From: RGEC01 sp964475595
GTDB taxonomy: Bacteria; Bacteroidota; Bacteroidia; NS11-12g; UBA955
Direction: 5' to 3'
NCBI GenBank assembly: GCA_964475595.1
Contig: CAYYXG010000012.1
Span: forward strand, 1-64,000
DNA: 64,000 nt
The notes beneath the pieces are model-generated. The model did not search any database. It was given only the letters and a program-made list of their open reading frames with translations, and was not told where the DNA came from. Position 1 is the stretch's first letter. Every line of letters begins with the position of its first letter. This document shows positions 15,893 through 24,700 of this stretch, piece by piece. The position numbers and the translations under genes are program-made.

Positions 15893-17923
15893 CTAAGGGC
15901 CTGTATCATGCCCCGGCTTCACAAAATTATTTTTTAGTAAAATCACATTCTTTCCATCCAAATACCGAAAGTAGGCCTGCCTGGATATGTTATTGTCTCT
16001 CTTCAGGGCTGCAGTATCCGGCAACCACAACAGATTTGCGCGGACTGCTTGTTTTTCATATAGACAGCTGCTGTGCAATGCATGTCGCCAAATCCTGCCA
16101 CCGGGCAACACGATCGAATCTCCGGGCGCAAAGAAATGCCAGTGCAAATTGCGAATACCATGGGCATTTTCATAGTTACGCATTGTTTGTCTTAAGGTAT
16201 CTGCCCTCCCTTTGGAAATAGGCGGTGACAACACATCCAGCCGTTGCCCGTTTCTTACCACGGCTGCCATCAGTCCCCGATTTTCAAACACAATCACTTC
16301 GGTACTGTTGCTCTCCTTCAGCCAAATCGAAGTGCGCCTGCCAAAATAGATGCAAAGCACACATGCAAACCACAGTAAATTACGCGCATTGAAACCTTTA
16401 TACAGTGCATAACCCAGCACCATTACCACCAAGAATACCAGGACCATATCCCATGCATCAAAACCAAATCCTGTGAAGGATGCTCCGGGAATTTTAGCCA
16501 TGAAACGCGCCGGAACCATGAGCACATCCAAAGCCAAAGCGGTTAGCCATGCAAGTACTGCACCCAGATAGGGCACCCAGCCCAACAACACCACACCAAT
16601 TCCCATAAAAATCACAACGGTGCTTATAGGCACTATCAATATATTGGCCGGAATAAACAGCAATGGAAAACTTTTAAAAACAAAAAGCGTAACCGGCAAC
16701 GTGCCCAGTGTGGCTGAAATACTGACCAATGCCAATTGCCATGCACCCTTTAAAAACCTATTAACGGGCTCATATTTTTCACTGAGCAAGGGATAGAAAA
16801 ATAAGATGCCCAAAACAGCCAGATACGATAGCTGAAAACCCACGTCCAATATATCGTAAGGCGATATAAGCAGCTGTATATAGGCAGCAGCAAAAAGTGA
16901 ATTGTAGGTGTTGCCACGGGCACCAAGAAAAGTGCGACCCGCCTCTATGATGCTGAACATGAGCGTGGCTCGAACCACAGAAGCCGACAATCCCGTAAGC
17001 AGCGCATACGCCCATAGAAATAGCAGTACACTCACACCCTGCCAAAATTTAAGTCGACCGGGCCTGAGGGAACCCGTAAATAAAAACAACAGCGCCATGT
17101 ATATCAGACCCACATGCATACCCGAAACGGCCAGTACATGGATGGTTCCTGTGATGCTGAATGCCTGTAAATCTTCTTCTGCCAGATCGGCTTTATAGCC
17201 CAGCAGTAAAGACGACATCAATGCCGCCTTTTCGGGGCTAAATTGCCTTTGCAAAACCTTATTAATGGCAGTGACTCCGGCATGAGAGGCCTTCACCAGA
17301 AAATTCGGCGATGCATCCACCTTTTGATAACTGCCCTGGGTGAGATATACCTGAAACGCGACCTGCTGGGGTCTTAATACCTTGCGAAAAGAAAATGCTT
17401 CCGGGAAAACCTCATCGGGAATGGGTGTGAGCAAGTTGGGAATCAGAATCACGTCGCCATATTGCAATGCAGCACCCGAAGGATTGCTGGCTTTCGGCCA
17501 ATAGAGTAAAATTCGTCCACCGGCAGATTGGACATTTCCGGCACTATCCGTGGCCTGCAACACTTCTGCCATGGCGCGCTGTGAAGCCGCTCTTTGTTGC
17601 AACGGCTCAACGATTCGAACATGTAAATATCGGAAAGATTCAAATTTAGCATTCCCGATATTATTTTCCATGAAACTGTGGGTGCGGCTAAGGGTGATTG
17701 CATAACCAAAAAGTGCATTAAGCAGTAGCAGTAGTGGCAGCCTTAGTCGCTTTAGCCGCGGCTGTGGCTTGTTGATCAAAAGAAAAACGCCTGCAACCAC
17801 AAGCAATAACAATAGCAGAAGTAAGGGAATAAACAAACCCTCTTTTGGCCAAGCAATACCCAGGCCTATTCCCAAACCCAAGGGCAACAGCAACCTGAAG
17901 AAAGGGAATGCGCCCGGGTTCAT
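15893..17923 (-). CDS. comEC: ComEC/Rec2-type DNA-uptake channel protein
   Basis: A 676-residue integral membrane protein of the ComEC/Rec2 family, the inner-membrane channel for single-stranded DNA in natural transformation. Residues 1-70 contain a cluster of hydrophobic helices, followed by a periplasmic DUF4131-like region. The Competence domain is marked by GTIHVLAVSGMHVGLIYMALLF and by ARGNTYNSLFAAAYIQLLISPYDILDVGFQLSYLAVLGILFF broken into its usual helices. The C-terminal about 130 residues are soluble but show no metallo-beta-lactamase HxHxDH motif, as is common in the short Bacteroidota form. It starts 13 bases after the preceding Glu-rich gene. A ComEA-like HhH protein is encoded at 28.9 kb. 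Confidence 0.87.
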   Translation of the reverse strand: MNPGAFPFFRLLLPLGLGIGLGIAWPKEGLFIPLLLLLLLLVVAGVFLLINKPQPRLKRLRLPLLLLLNALFGYAITLSRTHSFMENNIGNAKFESFRYLHVRIVEPLQQRAASQRAMAEVLQATDSAGNVQSAGGRILLYWPKASNPSGAALQYGDVILIPNLLTPIPDEVFPEAFSFRKVLRPQQVAFQVYLTQGSYQKVDASPNFLVKASHAGVTAINKVLQRQFSPEKAALMSSLLLGYKADLAEEDLQAFSITGTIHVLAVSGMHVGLIYMALLFLFTGSLRPGRLKFWQGVSVLLFLWAYALLTGLSASVVRATLMFSIIEAGRTFLGARGNTYNSLFAAAYIQLLISPYDILDVGFQLSYLAVLGILFFYPLLSEKYEPVNRFLKGAWQLALVSISATLGTLPVTLFVFKSFPLLFIPANILIVPISTVVIFMGIGVVLLGWVPYLGAVLAWLTALALDVLMVPARFMAKIPGASFTGFGFDAWDMVLVFLVVMVLGYALYKGFNARNLLWFACVLCIYFGRRTSIWLKESNSTEVIVFENRGLMAAVVRNGQRLDVLSPPISKGRADTLRQTMRNYENAHGIRNLHWHFFAPGDSIVLPGGRIWRHALHSSCLYEKQAVRANLLWLPDTAALKRDNNISRQAYFRYLDGKNVILLKNNFVKPGHDTGP

Positions 17924-17936
17924 GGCTTACTAAGAA

Positions 17937-18719
17937 TTAACAGGAACGCTGCAACAAACGCTTAAATTCGGCCGCTGACTCCTGTTTGCGCTGCCAGTTT
18001 TTTTCAAAATAATGTTTGTCGAAAATTTCCATGGCATGAGCGGTATCTCGGCTGTAGCCCATTTCATCGAGAAATTCCATGAACAGATCGGTATTTCCAC
18101 CAAACAGCTGATTAATATATTCAAAACGGCGGGTGAACGAAATCTGGGATGCAATCTGTTCAGAGGTAATGCGTGGCGGCTTAAAATCGTTTTGCTCCTG
18201 CAATTGTTCAGACGGCTCATGGGTATCAATCTGAGCATCCAAGGGCAATTCTGTTTGTAAGGGCTCTTCTTCAGCTACTGCTGTTATGATCGGCTCTTCT
18301 GCCACCGGAACCTCCAACTTGTCCTCTTCAGCCATTGCAGGTTCATCAGCCGGTTCGGCCTGTATTTCAGGCAAAGCATCCAGAATATTCATCTCCGCAA
18401 CTTGTGGCTCTGCAATCATTTCCACTTCCGGCTGTATTTCTTCCTGTTCCATTGTTTGAGGAACGGAATGTTCTTCAGACTCAAGGACAGGGGCAGAAAC
18501 CACCCCAGGTAACGGCTCAAAAACCGGCGCGGCTGCCTGAAACACTTCCCCTGTCTGAGCGGCCATGTCAGTATTGATGTATAACTCCGCAGACAGCGAA
18601 CGAATTTTCAATAAATCTTCAAGTCTGTAAAAGATTTTGTTTCCCTTTTGTTCGGGTTGGTTTAATATTGCCAGTTCATTGAGAATTAACCGGATTTTTT
18701 CTGAAACTTTGTTTTCCAT
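17937..18719 (-). CDS. Glu/Pro-rich protein with conserved C-terminal segment, function unknown
   Basis: A 260-residue cytosolic protein. Residues 1-50 look folded (KVSEKIRLILNELAILNQPE...). Residues about 55-185 are a low-complexity linker rich in Glu, Pro, Ala and Val with repeated AEEP/EEE groups. The C-terminal about 70 residues (FTRRFEYINQLFGGNTDLFMEFL...MEIFDKHYF) resemble a helical segment that closes several unrelated Bacteroidota proteins of unknown role. There is no signal peptide. It is divergent from thymidine kinase (39 bases apart) and upstream of comEC on the same strand. I cannot assign a function; a scaffold or protein-interaction role would fit the linker, but is only a guess. 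Confidence 0.7.
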   Translation of the reverse strand: MENKVSEKIRLILNELAILNQPEQKGNKIFYRLEDLLKIRSLSAELYINTDMAAQTGEVFQAAAPVFEPLPGVVSAPVLESEEHSVPQTMEQEEIQPEVEMIAEPQVAEMNILDALPEIQAEPADEPAMAEEDKLEVPVAEEPIITAVAEEEPLQTELPLDAQIDTHEPSEQLQEQNDFKPPRITSEQIASQISFTRRFEYINQLFGGNTDLFMEFLDEMGYSRDTAHAMEIFDKHYFEKNWQRKQESAAEFKRLLQRSC

Positions 18720-18758
18720 ATAGAAGCGGCAGCAATTTACAACAAACAGAGCGATTGT

Positions 18759-19319
18759 ATGAGTGATTTTACGATTATCTACGGCAGTATGTTTTCGGGA
18801 AAAACGACCCGACTGATAGAGGAATACAACCTCAGCGCACTTCCGGAAACGGAGAAAATCGCCATAAAACCCTTGTTAGACGATCGATATGCGGCGCACC
18901 GAATCAGCAGCCATAGCGGATTACAACTGCCCGGACACAGGGTATCTAAAGCAGAAGAAATTTATCCCATTTGCACCGATGCCATCAAAGAAGTCTACAT
19001 AGACGAAATACAGTTTTTGGGGAAAACCATACCGGATGTAGTCCTCGGAATATTGATGCAGGGCATCAAGGTGGTTGCTTCAGGCCTAGACCGCGATTAT
19101 CTGGGCAGACCATTCGGCGAAATGCCCCGGCTGATGAGAATGGCCAACAACAAAATTCAACTGCAGGCAAAGTGTTTTGTTTGTGGTAAAGCGGCACATT
19201 ACACCTATCGCACGGCTGGCAGCGAAGATCTGGTGCTGGTGGGGCATACAGACATGTATGAATCTCGCTGTAAAACCCATTGGGAAGAAGGAATGGGGCA
19301 GCCCTTACCCGAATGGTAA
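18759..19319 (+). CDS. tdk: Thymidine kinase
   Basis: A 186-residue type II thymidine kinase, normal length, phosphorylating thymidine for dTMP salvage. The P-loop is YGSMFSGKTTRL (residues 9-20), the Walker B-like motif is YIDEIQFLGK, and the lasso/zinc region has KCFVCGKAAHYTYR plus a second half ESRCKTHW. That last part keeps Cys-x2-Cys and Cys-x2-His ligands. Its 3' end overlaps the convergent membrane-protein gene by 15 bases. Confidence 0.93.
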   Translation: MSDFTIIYGSMFSGKTTRLIEEYNLSALPETEKIAIKPLLDDRYAAHRISSHSGLQLPGHRVSKAEEIYPICTDAIKEVYIDEIQFLGKTIPDVVLGILMQGIKVVASGLDRDYLGRPFGEMPRLMRMANNKIQLQAKCFVCGKAAHYTYRTAGSEDLVLVGHTDMYESRCKTHWEEGMGQPLPEW

Positions 19320-20078
19320 AAATGCCAGTGGCAATAGTGCATCCAGCCACCATCGATACGTATTTTGCCTGAATTTGGTCTCCCAAACACTAATCAGCAA
19401 CACCATCAACCCATACCCGGCGACACCCCATCCTCTGGATATATTGTAAAACAATGCCATCATTATTCCCACAAAAACTACCAGTAATAACAATATCAAA
19501 AGGCCTTCCCTTTTAAACATCGTATTAAATAGGTTAACGTTATCCAGCATTTTATCTTTATGACGCTCTAAATAAGAAAATGCCATTACATTGCTCAGGC
19601 ATACCAATACCGTCAGCATAGATTCCTGAAATGATGCCGGAAAATCCATTGCCAACCCCACTGACACTGCAATCAAAAACCATTTTAGCAGGGCTGTAAA
19701 CCGAGTATTACCTAAAAAATGCAACGCCCAATAAATACCGCCCAAAGAAATGGTTGGCCAGAATCTATGCATGAAATCCAATGCGGTACTGGTAAATCCG
19801 TAGAAAAGCGACAAGCACATAAAAGATGCAGCAGCAAAGACAATCACGGCGGAATACGCCTTTGTGTAGAAAGCAAATTTTGCCTGTTTCATTCTACGCA
19901 GGTCAAAAAAATGATCGATGCCATAATACCCCAGCGTAGATAAAAACAATAAAACGCCATTCAGGTCCGGCTGCTGTGCCATGGCATAGCATATAAAAAC
20001 TGCCCAGGCCGTAATGAAAACACCGACCAGCTCAGTTTTTGGGTTGAAAAACAATAGGTTAATTTTTGAGAGCAACAA
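19305..20078 (-). CDS. Polytopic membrane protein, possibly UbiA-like
   Basis: A 257-residue inner-membrane protein with about eight hydrophobic segments. GYYGIDHFFDLRRMKQAK after the second helix and a short loop ERHKDKMLDNVNLFNTMF resemble the placement of polar loops in UbiA-type prenyltransferases, but the two DxxxD motifs are not clear, so the activity is uncertain. No ATG is available near the start: TTG 20078 is the best start and overlaps the nfu-like gene by 20 bases, implying translational coupling. The next Met is about 30 residues in, inside the second helix. It ends inside the 3' end of tdk. Confidence 0.6.
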   Translation of the reverse strand: MLLSKINLLFFNPKTELVGVFITAWAVFICYAMAQQPDLNGVLLFLSTLGYYGIDHFFDLRRMKQAKFAFYTKAYSAVIVFAAASFMCLSLFYGFTSTALDFMHRFWPTISLGGIYWALHFLGNTRFTALLKWFLIAVSVGLAMDFPASFQESMLTVLVCLSNVMAFSYLERHKDKMLDNVNLFNTMFKREGLLILLLLVVFVGIMMALFYNISRGWGVAGYGLMVLLISVWETKFRQNTYRWWLDALLPLAFLPFG

Positions 20079-20304
20079 TGGAACCTAAACCGGGAATAGC
20101 CCTACGCAGCGTTTCCTCAATACCGGCAGTCATGGTCATTTCACTCATTTCACAGGCGCTGCAAGCTCCGGTGAGTCGCAACACGACATCCCTCTCTTCC
20201 TTTACTTCTACCAACTCAACATCGCCACCATCGGCCTGCAGGTATGGACGAATGCTATTGAGTGCTTCTTCAATGCGAAGGTTTAATGACTGATTTTCTG
20301 CCAT
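20059..20304 (-). CDS. NifU-like (Nfu) iron-sulphur carrier
   Basis: An 81-residue stand-alone Nfu domain that carries an Fe-S cluster to target proteins. The cluster ligands are in LTGACSACEMSEMTM (Cys-x2-Cys), preceded by the family's IRPYLQADGGDVELVEV. I chose ATG 20304 rather than an upstream ATG five codons earlier, because a TATATTTG promoter element overlaps that region. It lies 20 bases downstream of mrp, another Fe-S assembly factor, so the pair is functionally coherent. Confidence 0.92.
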   Translation of the reverse strand: MAENQSLNLRIEEALNSIRPYLQADGGDVELVEVKEERDVVLRLTGACSACEMSEMTMTAGIEETLRRAIPGLGSIVALKN

Positions 20305-20316
20305 AAAGACAACATA

Positions 20317-20347
20317 CAAATATATTAAACAGCGCTCGAATTTACAA
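20317..20347 (-). promoter_or_regulatory. Consensus promoter before the nfu gene
   Basis: On the minus strand TTG (20347-20345), 20 bases, then TATATTTG (20324-20317), 12 bases before ATG 20304. The -33 part lies in the 3' end of mrp, so nfu can be made apart from mrp. Confidence 0.6.
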
Positions 20348-21377
20348 TACTAACCCTGCGCGCCACTTCTGCTGCCAGCGTCATATAGGGTTTAAATGCT
20401 TCAGCAGTTTCGTTGATGTATCCTTCATCGGCCATGGCCCTGTAATCCTGCACCAGTGGTAATTCACCCAGGAAGTCAATTCCGGTTTCTTCGGCCAGCC
20501 GCTTGCCGCCACCTTGCCCAAAGATGTAATATTTTTTCTCCGGCATATCATCGGGTACAAAATAGGACATGTTCTCCACCACCCCTAATATTGGCTTGGC
20601 AATGGATGGCATTTTGAACATGGAAATGGCGCGCCTGGCGTCTGCCATGGCTACCTCTTGCGGGGTTGTAACCAGCACCAGTCCGGTTAATGGAACCATC
20701 TGACTGAGGGTTATTTGTACATCACCGGTGCCGGGGGGCAAATCTATAATCAGGTAATCCAGATTTCCCCATTCCGTATCATTGATAAACTGTCTGAAGG
20801 CACTGCTAATCATAGGGCCACGCCAAACGATAGCCTGATCCGGGGCGGCCATAAAACCAATACTCAGCAACTTGATTCCCTGCTTTTCAATGGGCACTAT
20901 CCATTGTTTTCCATCACGCTCCACCATGGGTGGAGCTTCCTTCACCCCAAACATGGTTGGTATGGAAGGACCATAAATATCGGCATCCAGCAATCCAACA
21001 GTTGCCCCTGAATGACGGAGAGCCAACGCCAGCGATACTGCCACCGAGCTCTTCCCCACGCCTCCCTTACCACTGCCCACAGCAATTACATTTTTCACTC
21101 CCGGCAACACCGAATCGGTGACTCTGTTGGTGCTCACACTGCTGGTAACGTTTATTTCTACGGAAACAGTCGGGTCTACCATCATGCGTATGGCTGTTTT
21201 GCAGGCATTCACCATCATGTCCTTCATGGGACAAGCCGGCGTGGTTAACACCAGATCAAACGCAATCCTGTCTGTAATGCTTAACCGCTGTATCATGCCC
21301 AGCGTAACCAGATCTTTTTTAAGGTCCGGATCATCTACATGCCTCAGCGCAGCCAGCACTTTTTCTTCAGTAATCAT
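20325..21377 (-). CDS. mrp: Mrp/NBP35-type Fe-S cluster carrier ATPase
   Basis: A 350-residue P-loop protein. Residues 1-75 are a MIP18 (DUF59) domain (VLAALRHVDDPDLKKDLV), followed by the deviant Walker A GSGKGGVGKS at 101-110 and LLDADIYGPSIPTMFG. Further MinD/Mrp family parts are DYLIIDLPPGTGDVQITLSQ and GVVENMSYF. The family binds and delivers [4Fe-4S] clusters. The Cys-x2-Cys cluster site is not clear: after NMSYFVPDD there is no CPxC. This departs from many Mrp proteins but occurs in Bacteroidota. The start overlaps the stop of the preceding gene (ATGA). Confidence 0.9.
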   Translation of the reverse strand: MITEEKVLAALRHVDDPDLKKDLVTLGMIQRLSITDRIAFDLVLTTPACPMKDMMVNACKTAIRMMVDPTVSVEINVTSSVSTNRVTDSVLPGVKNVIAVGSGKGGVGKSSVAVSLALALRHSGATVGLLDADIYGPSIPTMFGVKEAPPMVERDGKQWIVPIEKQGIKLLSIGFMAAPDQAIVWRGPMISSAFRQFINDTEWGNLDYLIIDLPPGTGDVQITLSQMVPLTGLVLVTTPQEVAMADARRAISMFKMPSIAKPILGVVENMSYFVPDDMPEKKYYIFGQGGGKRLAEETGIDFLGELPLVQDYRAMADEGYINETAEAFKPYMTLAAEVARRVSIVNSSAV

Positions 21378-21676
21378 GATTTTCTTTTGAAAACATTAAC
21401 CAATCTGCCAAAAAAACGTTTTTCAAATTCCCAAAAAAAACGAAATTGACCAAATAGGGCACCATACAGCAACAGCACTACGTTATAAATTGGCAGAATA
21501 AACCAGTAATAACTGTAGGTAAACCATGCCTCATTCGCCCAGTCAAATTGCACTTTGAGAAATCGTCGAAGCAACATAATGGTGGTACCTGTAAGGGCAA
21601 ATACGCACAAAATTATCCATACTTTTCCGGCAGATTCTACATTCCAGCGCCGCTTCAGGTTATCAATCCATGACAC
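21374..21676 (-). CDS. Small two-helix membrane protein (possibly DUF6787)
   Basis: A 100-residue inner-membrane protein with two hydrophobic segments (about residues 18-36 and 52-72) and a basic, aromatic C-terminus (FFWEFEKRFFGRLVNVFKRKS). The pattern recalls small Bacteroidota membrane proteins sometimes mislabelled diacylglyceryl transferases; no catalytic residues are evident. Translation starts at GTG 21676, four bases after a TACCTTTG element. The stop overlaps the start of mrp by four bases, so it should be coupled to Fe-S assembly at least in expression. Confidence 0.65.
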   Translation of the reverse strand: MSWIDNLKRRWNVESAGKVWIILCVFALTGTTIMLLRRFLKVQFDWANEAWFTYSYYWFILPIYNVVLLLYGALFGQFRFFWEFEKRFFGRLVNVFKRKS

Positions 21677-21680
21677 GGTG

Positions 21681-21688
21681 CAAAGGTA
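21681..21688 (-). promoter_or_regulatory. TAnnTTTG promoter element 4 bases before a GTG start
   Basis: TACCTTTG, then CACC, then GTG 21676. It would drive the small membrane protein, mrp and nfu as one message. Confidence 0.55.
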
Positions 21689-21709
21689 ATCTTAATTTAC
21701 GGGTTGACC

Positions 21710-24700
21710 TTAACGCATCAGGTAAATTACCCCTACCTGTTCTTTGAAAGATGCATCTCCTTTGGTAGCTCGTAACTTCAGTTCTTCACCGCCGTCTTTT
21801 ACGGTTACTTTGTAAAAGTAGGTTCCATTCGCCAGCCTGTCTCCAAACTGGTCCGTTCCATCCCAGGTCCAGTCTGTGATGTTGTTTCCAATGCGCAAAT
21901 TACCGAGCTCCTCTTTACTCACCTCTTTCACCACACGACCCTCCACATTCATGATTTTCACACGTATCTCCTCAGGGATGCTGGTTCCTGTAAGGGTAAA
22001 TACAAAACGCATTTTACTGGTGAACGGATTGGGATAAGGATAAAACCGGGTAACCGTTTTTTCTCGCACCACATTGAAGCTCACTTCATAATCGTTGCGT
22101 CCCGCCTGATTGCCTGAATAATCCCAGCTCTGCACCTTTAATATATAATTTCCATCGGGCAAATCTACAGGACGGTATTCCATAACGGCCCTATTTTGCT
22201 GGCTGCTGGCAGGGGTGTAAACCAGCTCCTGTGCACTTACCGGTTCAAAACTTCCCGAACCCGGCTTCTTAATGAAAAGCACCATTTTTTGGGAATCAGA
22301 CTGCAAAAGATGCTTGTTTTCATCTTTGCTGCTCACCAAAATCAATGGCGAAGGGCTCACAATTTCACCATTCATGATATGCTTGCCATCAAATGTTACA
22401 TCCAGCAATGGATTGATAACATCTTTTTGTACATAAAAATTCAGAAGCGCCGCATTGTTTGCCATGGTCAGCTCCGGCTGCTTAAAACCGGCATTAAACG
22501 CTATCTGGAGCGCATAGGGGCCACTCAAACCCAGGGTGGCTAGTGTTTCCTTAAAAATCAAAATAGAGTCGGGCTTAAGGGCTGCAAACCGCATTTTCCC
22601 TGATTTTATTTCGGTACGGGTAACCTTGTGAAAAATTTTGAAATCTAGGTCGATGCTGTCTCTAAAATTCACCTTGCTAATGTTCTTAAATGGCAATACG
22701 ACCCTCAACGTATCGCCTTCATACAGCGTATCATTATAAAATCTGTAACCCACCACCGGATCAGGATACAGGGTTCCTTCGGGAACGGGTGAATGGGTAA
22801 CGCGCCAGTGGAGCAGATTGGGAGCTGTATTGCCTGCCAAATCTGTAAACTGTCCTTTTAAATAGATATACCTGAATTTCTGGGTGTTTACTGAAGAAAA
22901 ATCATGTTGGGTAAGTACCGAATCGGACAGCAGCAGTGGTTGTTCTTGCCCACCTGTATCCACACCATACACAGATATGTCAAACTTATCACTTTCTACC
23001 TTGGGTATTTGGGTGAGTAAGGGCCTTGAATATAAAGTCCCGAAACGATCCACAGGCCCGATGAGTTCACTCTTCAAAAAGCCAGTATTGGCATCTCCCA
23101 ACATATCTGCTTCCAAGCCCACGTAGGCAGAAACAGACCCAAAAGTATGCTTCTCCTGCGCGGTTCCGGGCTTACCACCTTTTTTACCCAGGCACACCCA
23201 CATGGCGTCTGCAGTGCGATATTGGGCACTGTCAAAGATATTACTGCCAATGTCATTGAGTGCCTGCAACACTTCGGGCTTCCAAGTATTGGCAAAATTT
23301 TGCCTGCGGCTAAAAATGGTTACGTAGTTGCTGTCGGGAAGCGCATTGATGAAATTGATGAATTTGTCTTGCTCACTCTCAATATTCATTTGAAAAGCAT
23401 AATAAAGCTGCTCATCAATATTGTGTCCAAATGTACTCCAAAGCGCACCGGGCCAGCAATCGGGCCATACTTTGGAGGGATCAACCGCTTCTCGCAACAA
23501 CTTTTTCCCATTCCAGGGTATGGCTACAAGGCCTTCTTTACAAACACCCCAGTTCATATCCTGACCTCCAAATCCCCCCTCCTTAACGCCCTTATTAGGG
23601 TGATACATATACTGACAGTCAATGTAAATCTTTTTAAGTACCTTCTTAAATTTCAAACTTTTGGAAGCCGAATCAACAGTCATATTAGAAAGTACATTTT
23701 TTGAAACCGGATCAACATATTGCCAGTGCACATTTTGCATCCAGCCATCCTGATGACCTTTGATGTAGGTAAAAGAACCGGTCTGCCATCCGCCACCCTC
23801 ATTAACCGAAGCGCTGATTCGGGCTCGCCAGTAATACGGCAAGGTATCTTTCAACAAAGGCAATTTCACAGACCACTGCGCCATAATTGCCCGATTCAGC
23901 GGTTTTCCCTGTTTCTCAAGTGAAATCAGCAAAGGGCTATTAAATCTTGGTGTGGTGTCAAGTTCAAAATAATAATCTTCATTTTGCTTAAAAACATCTC
24001 CCGCCTGTGCCACCAAAATGGCAGTATCCCTTCCCCAAATGGCAAAATTTTTCGGCGAAACCAGGTTAACCCCATTGCCCGGTATATAACGTTTTAGGGT
24101 AGCTGAATTATTCAGGTAGGTGTATTCTTCAGGTGTTTTTTCAGAATTCACAATAATGTTAAAAAAGTTCTCCCCTTTCACCTGAACATCTTTTGATGCC
24201 ACGCGGATAAACAACGTATCTTCAAATCCACGCTGCAACGCACGGGCACTGTAGTTTCTCTTGGTTACACCATCAGGATATATCCATTGAAGATTGACTG
24301 AGAAACTATCTTTAATACCCCTCCCATAATTGCGCAATACCACTCCCACATCAAAACTATCCATCAACGCAAACGCATTCTCAGGTTTTAGAAAAATACT
24401 TTGACTGTTTACGCTCAAATCGGGCAGCTGTGGGGTATAAACCGCTACCGCCGGATCTCCCTGCAAAAACAATTGCCTGGCGTGTATTTTATTCAACGAT
24501 GATGAAGGATTTTGCCACCGCGATAACATGGTTTTCAGCACTCCGCCCAAGGTTTTGTTTGGGGTAGAATCAAAATAAATTTCGTAAAAATAGCGCATCT
24601 GTGAACTGATGGTGTACAGTTCACTCAGCGAAACCTGGCCCATAAAAGCAATTGCACCCTTCTTTTCACCACGAAAAACCCGCTCTCCCAAACCTTTTTG

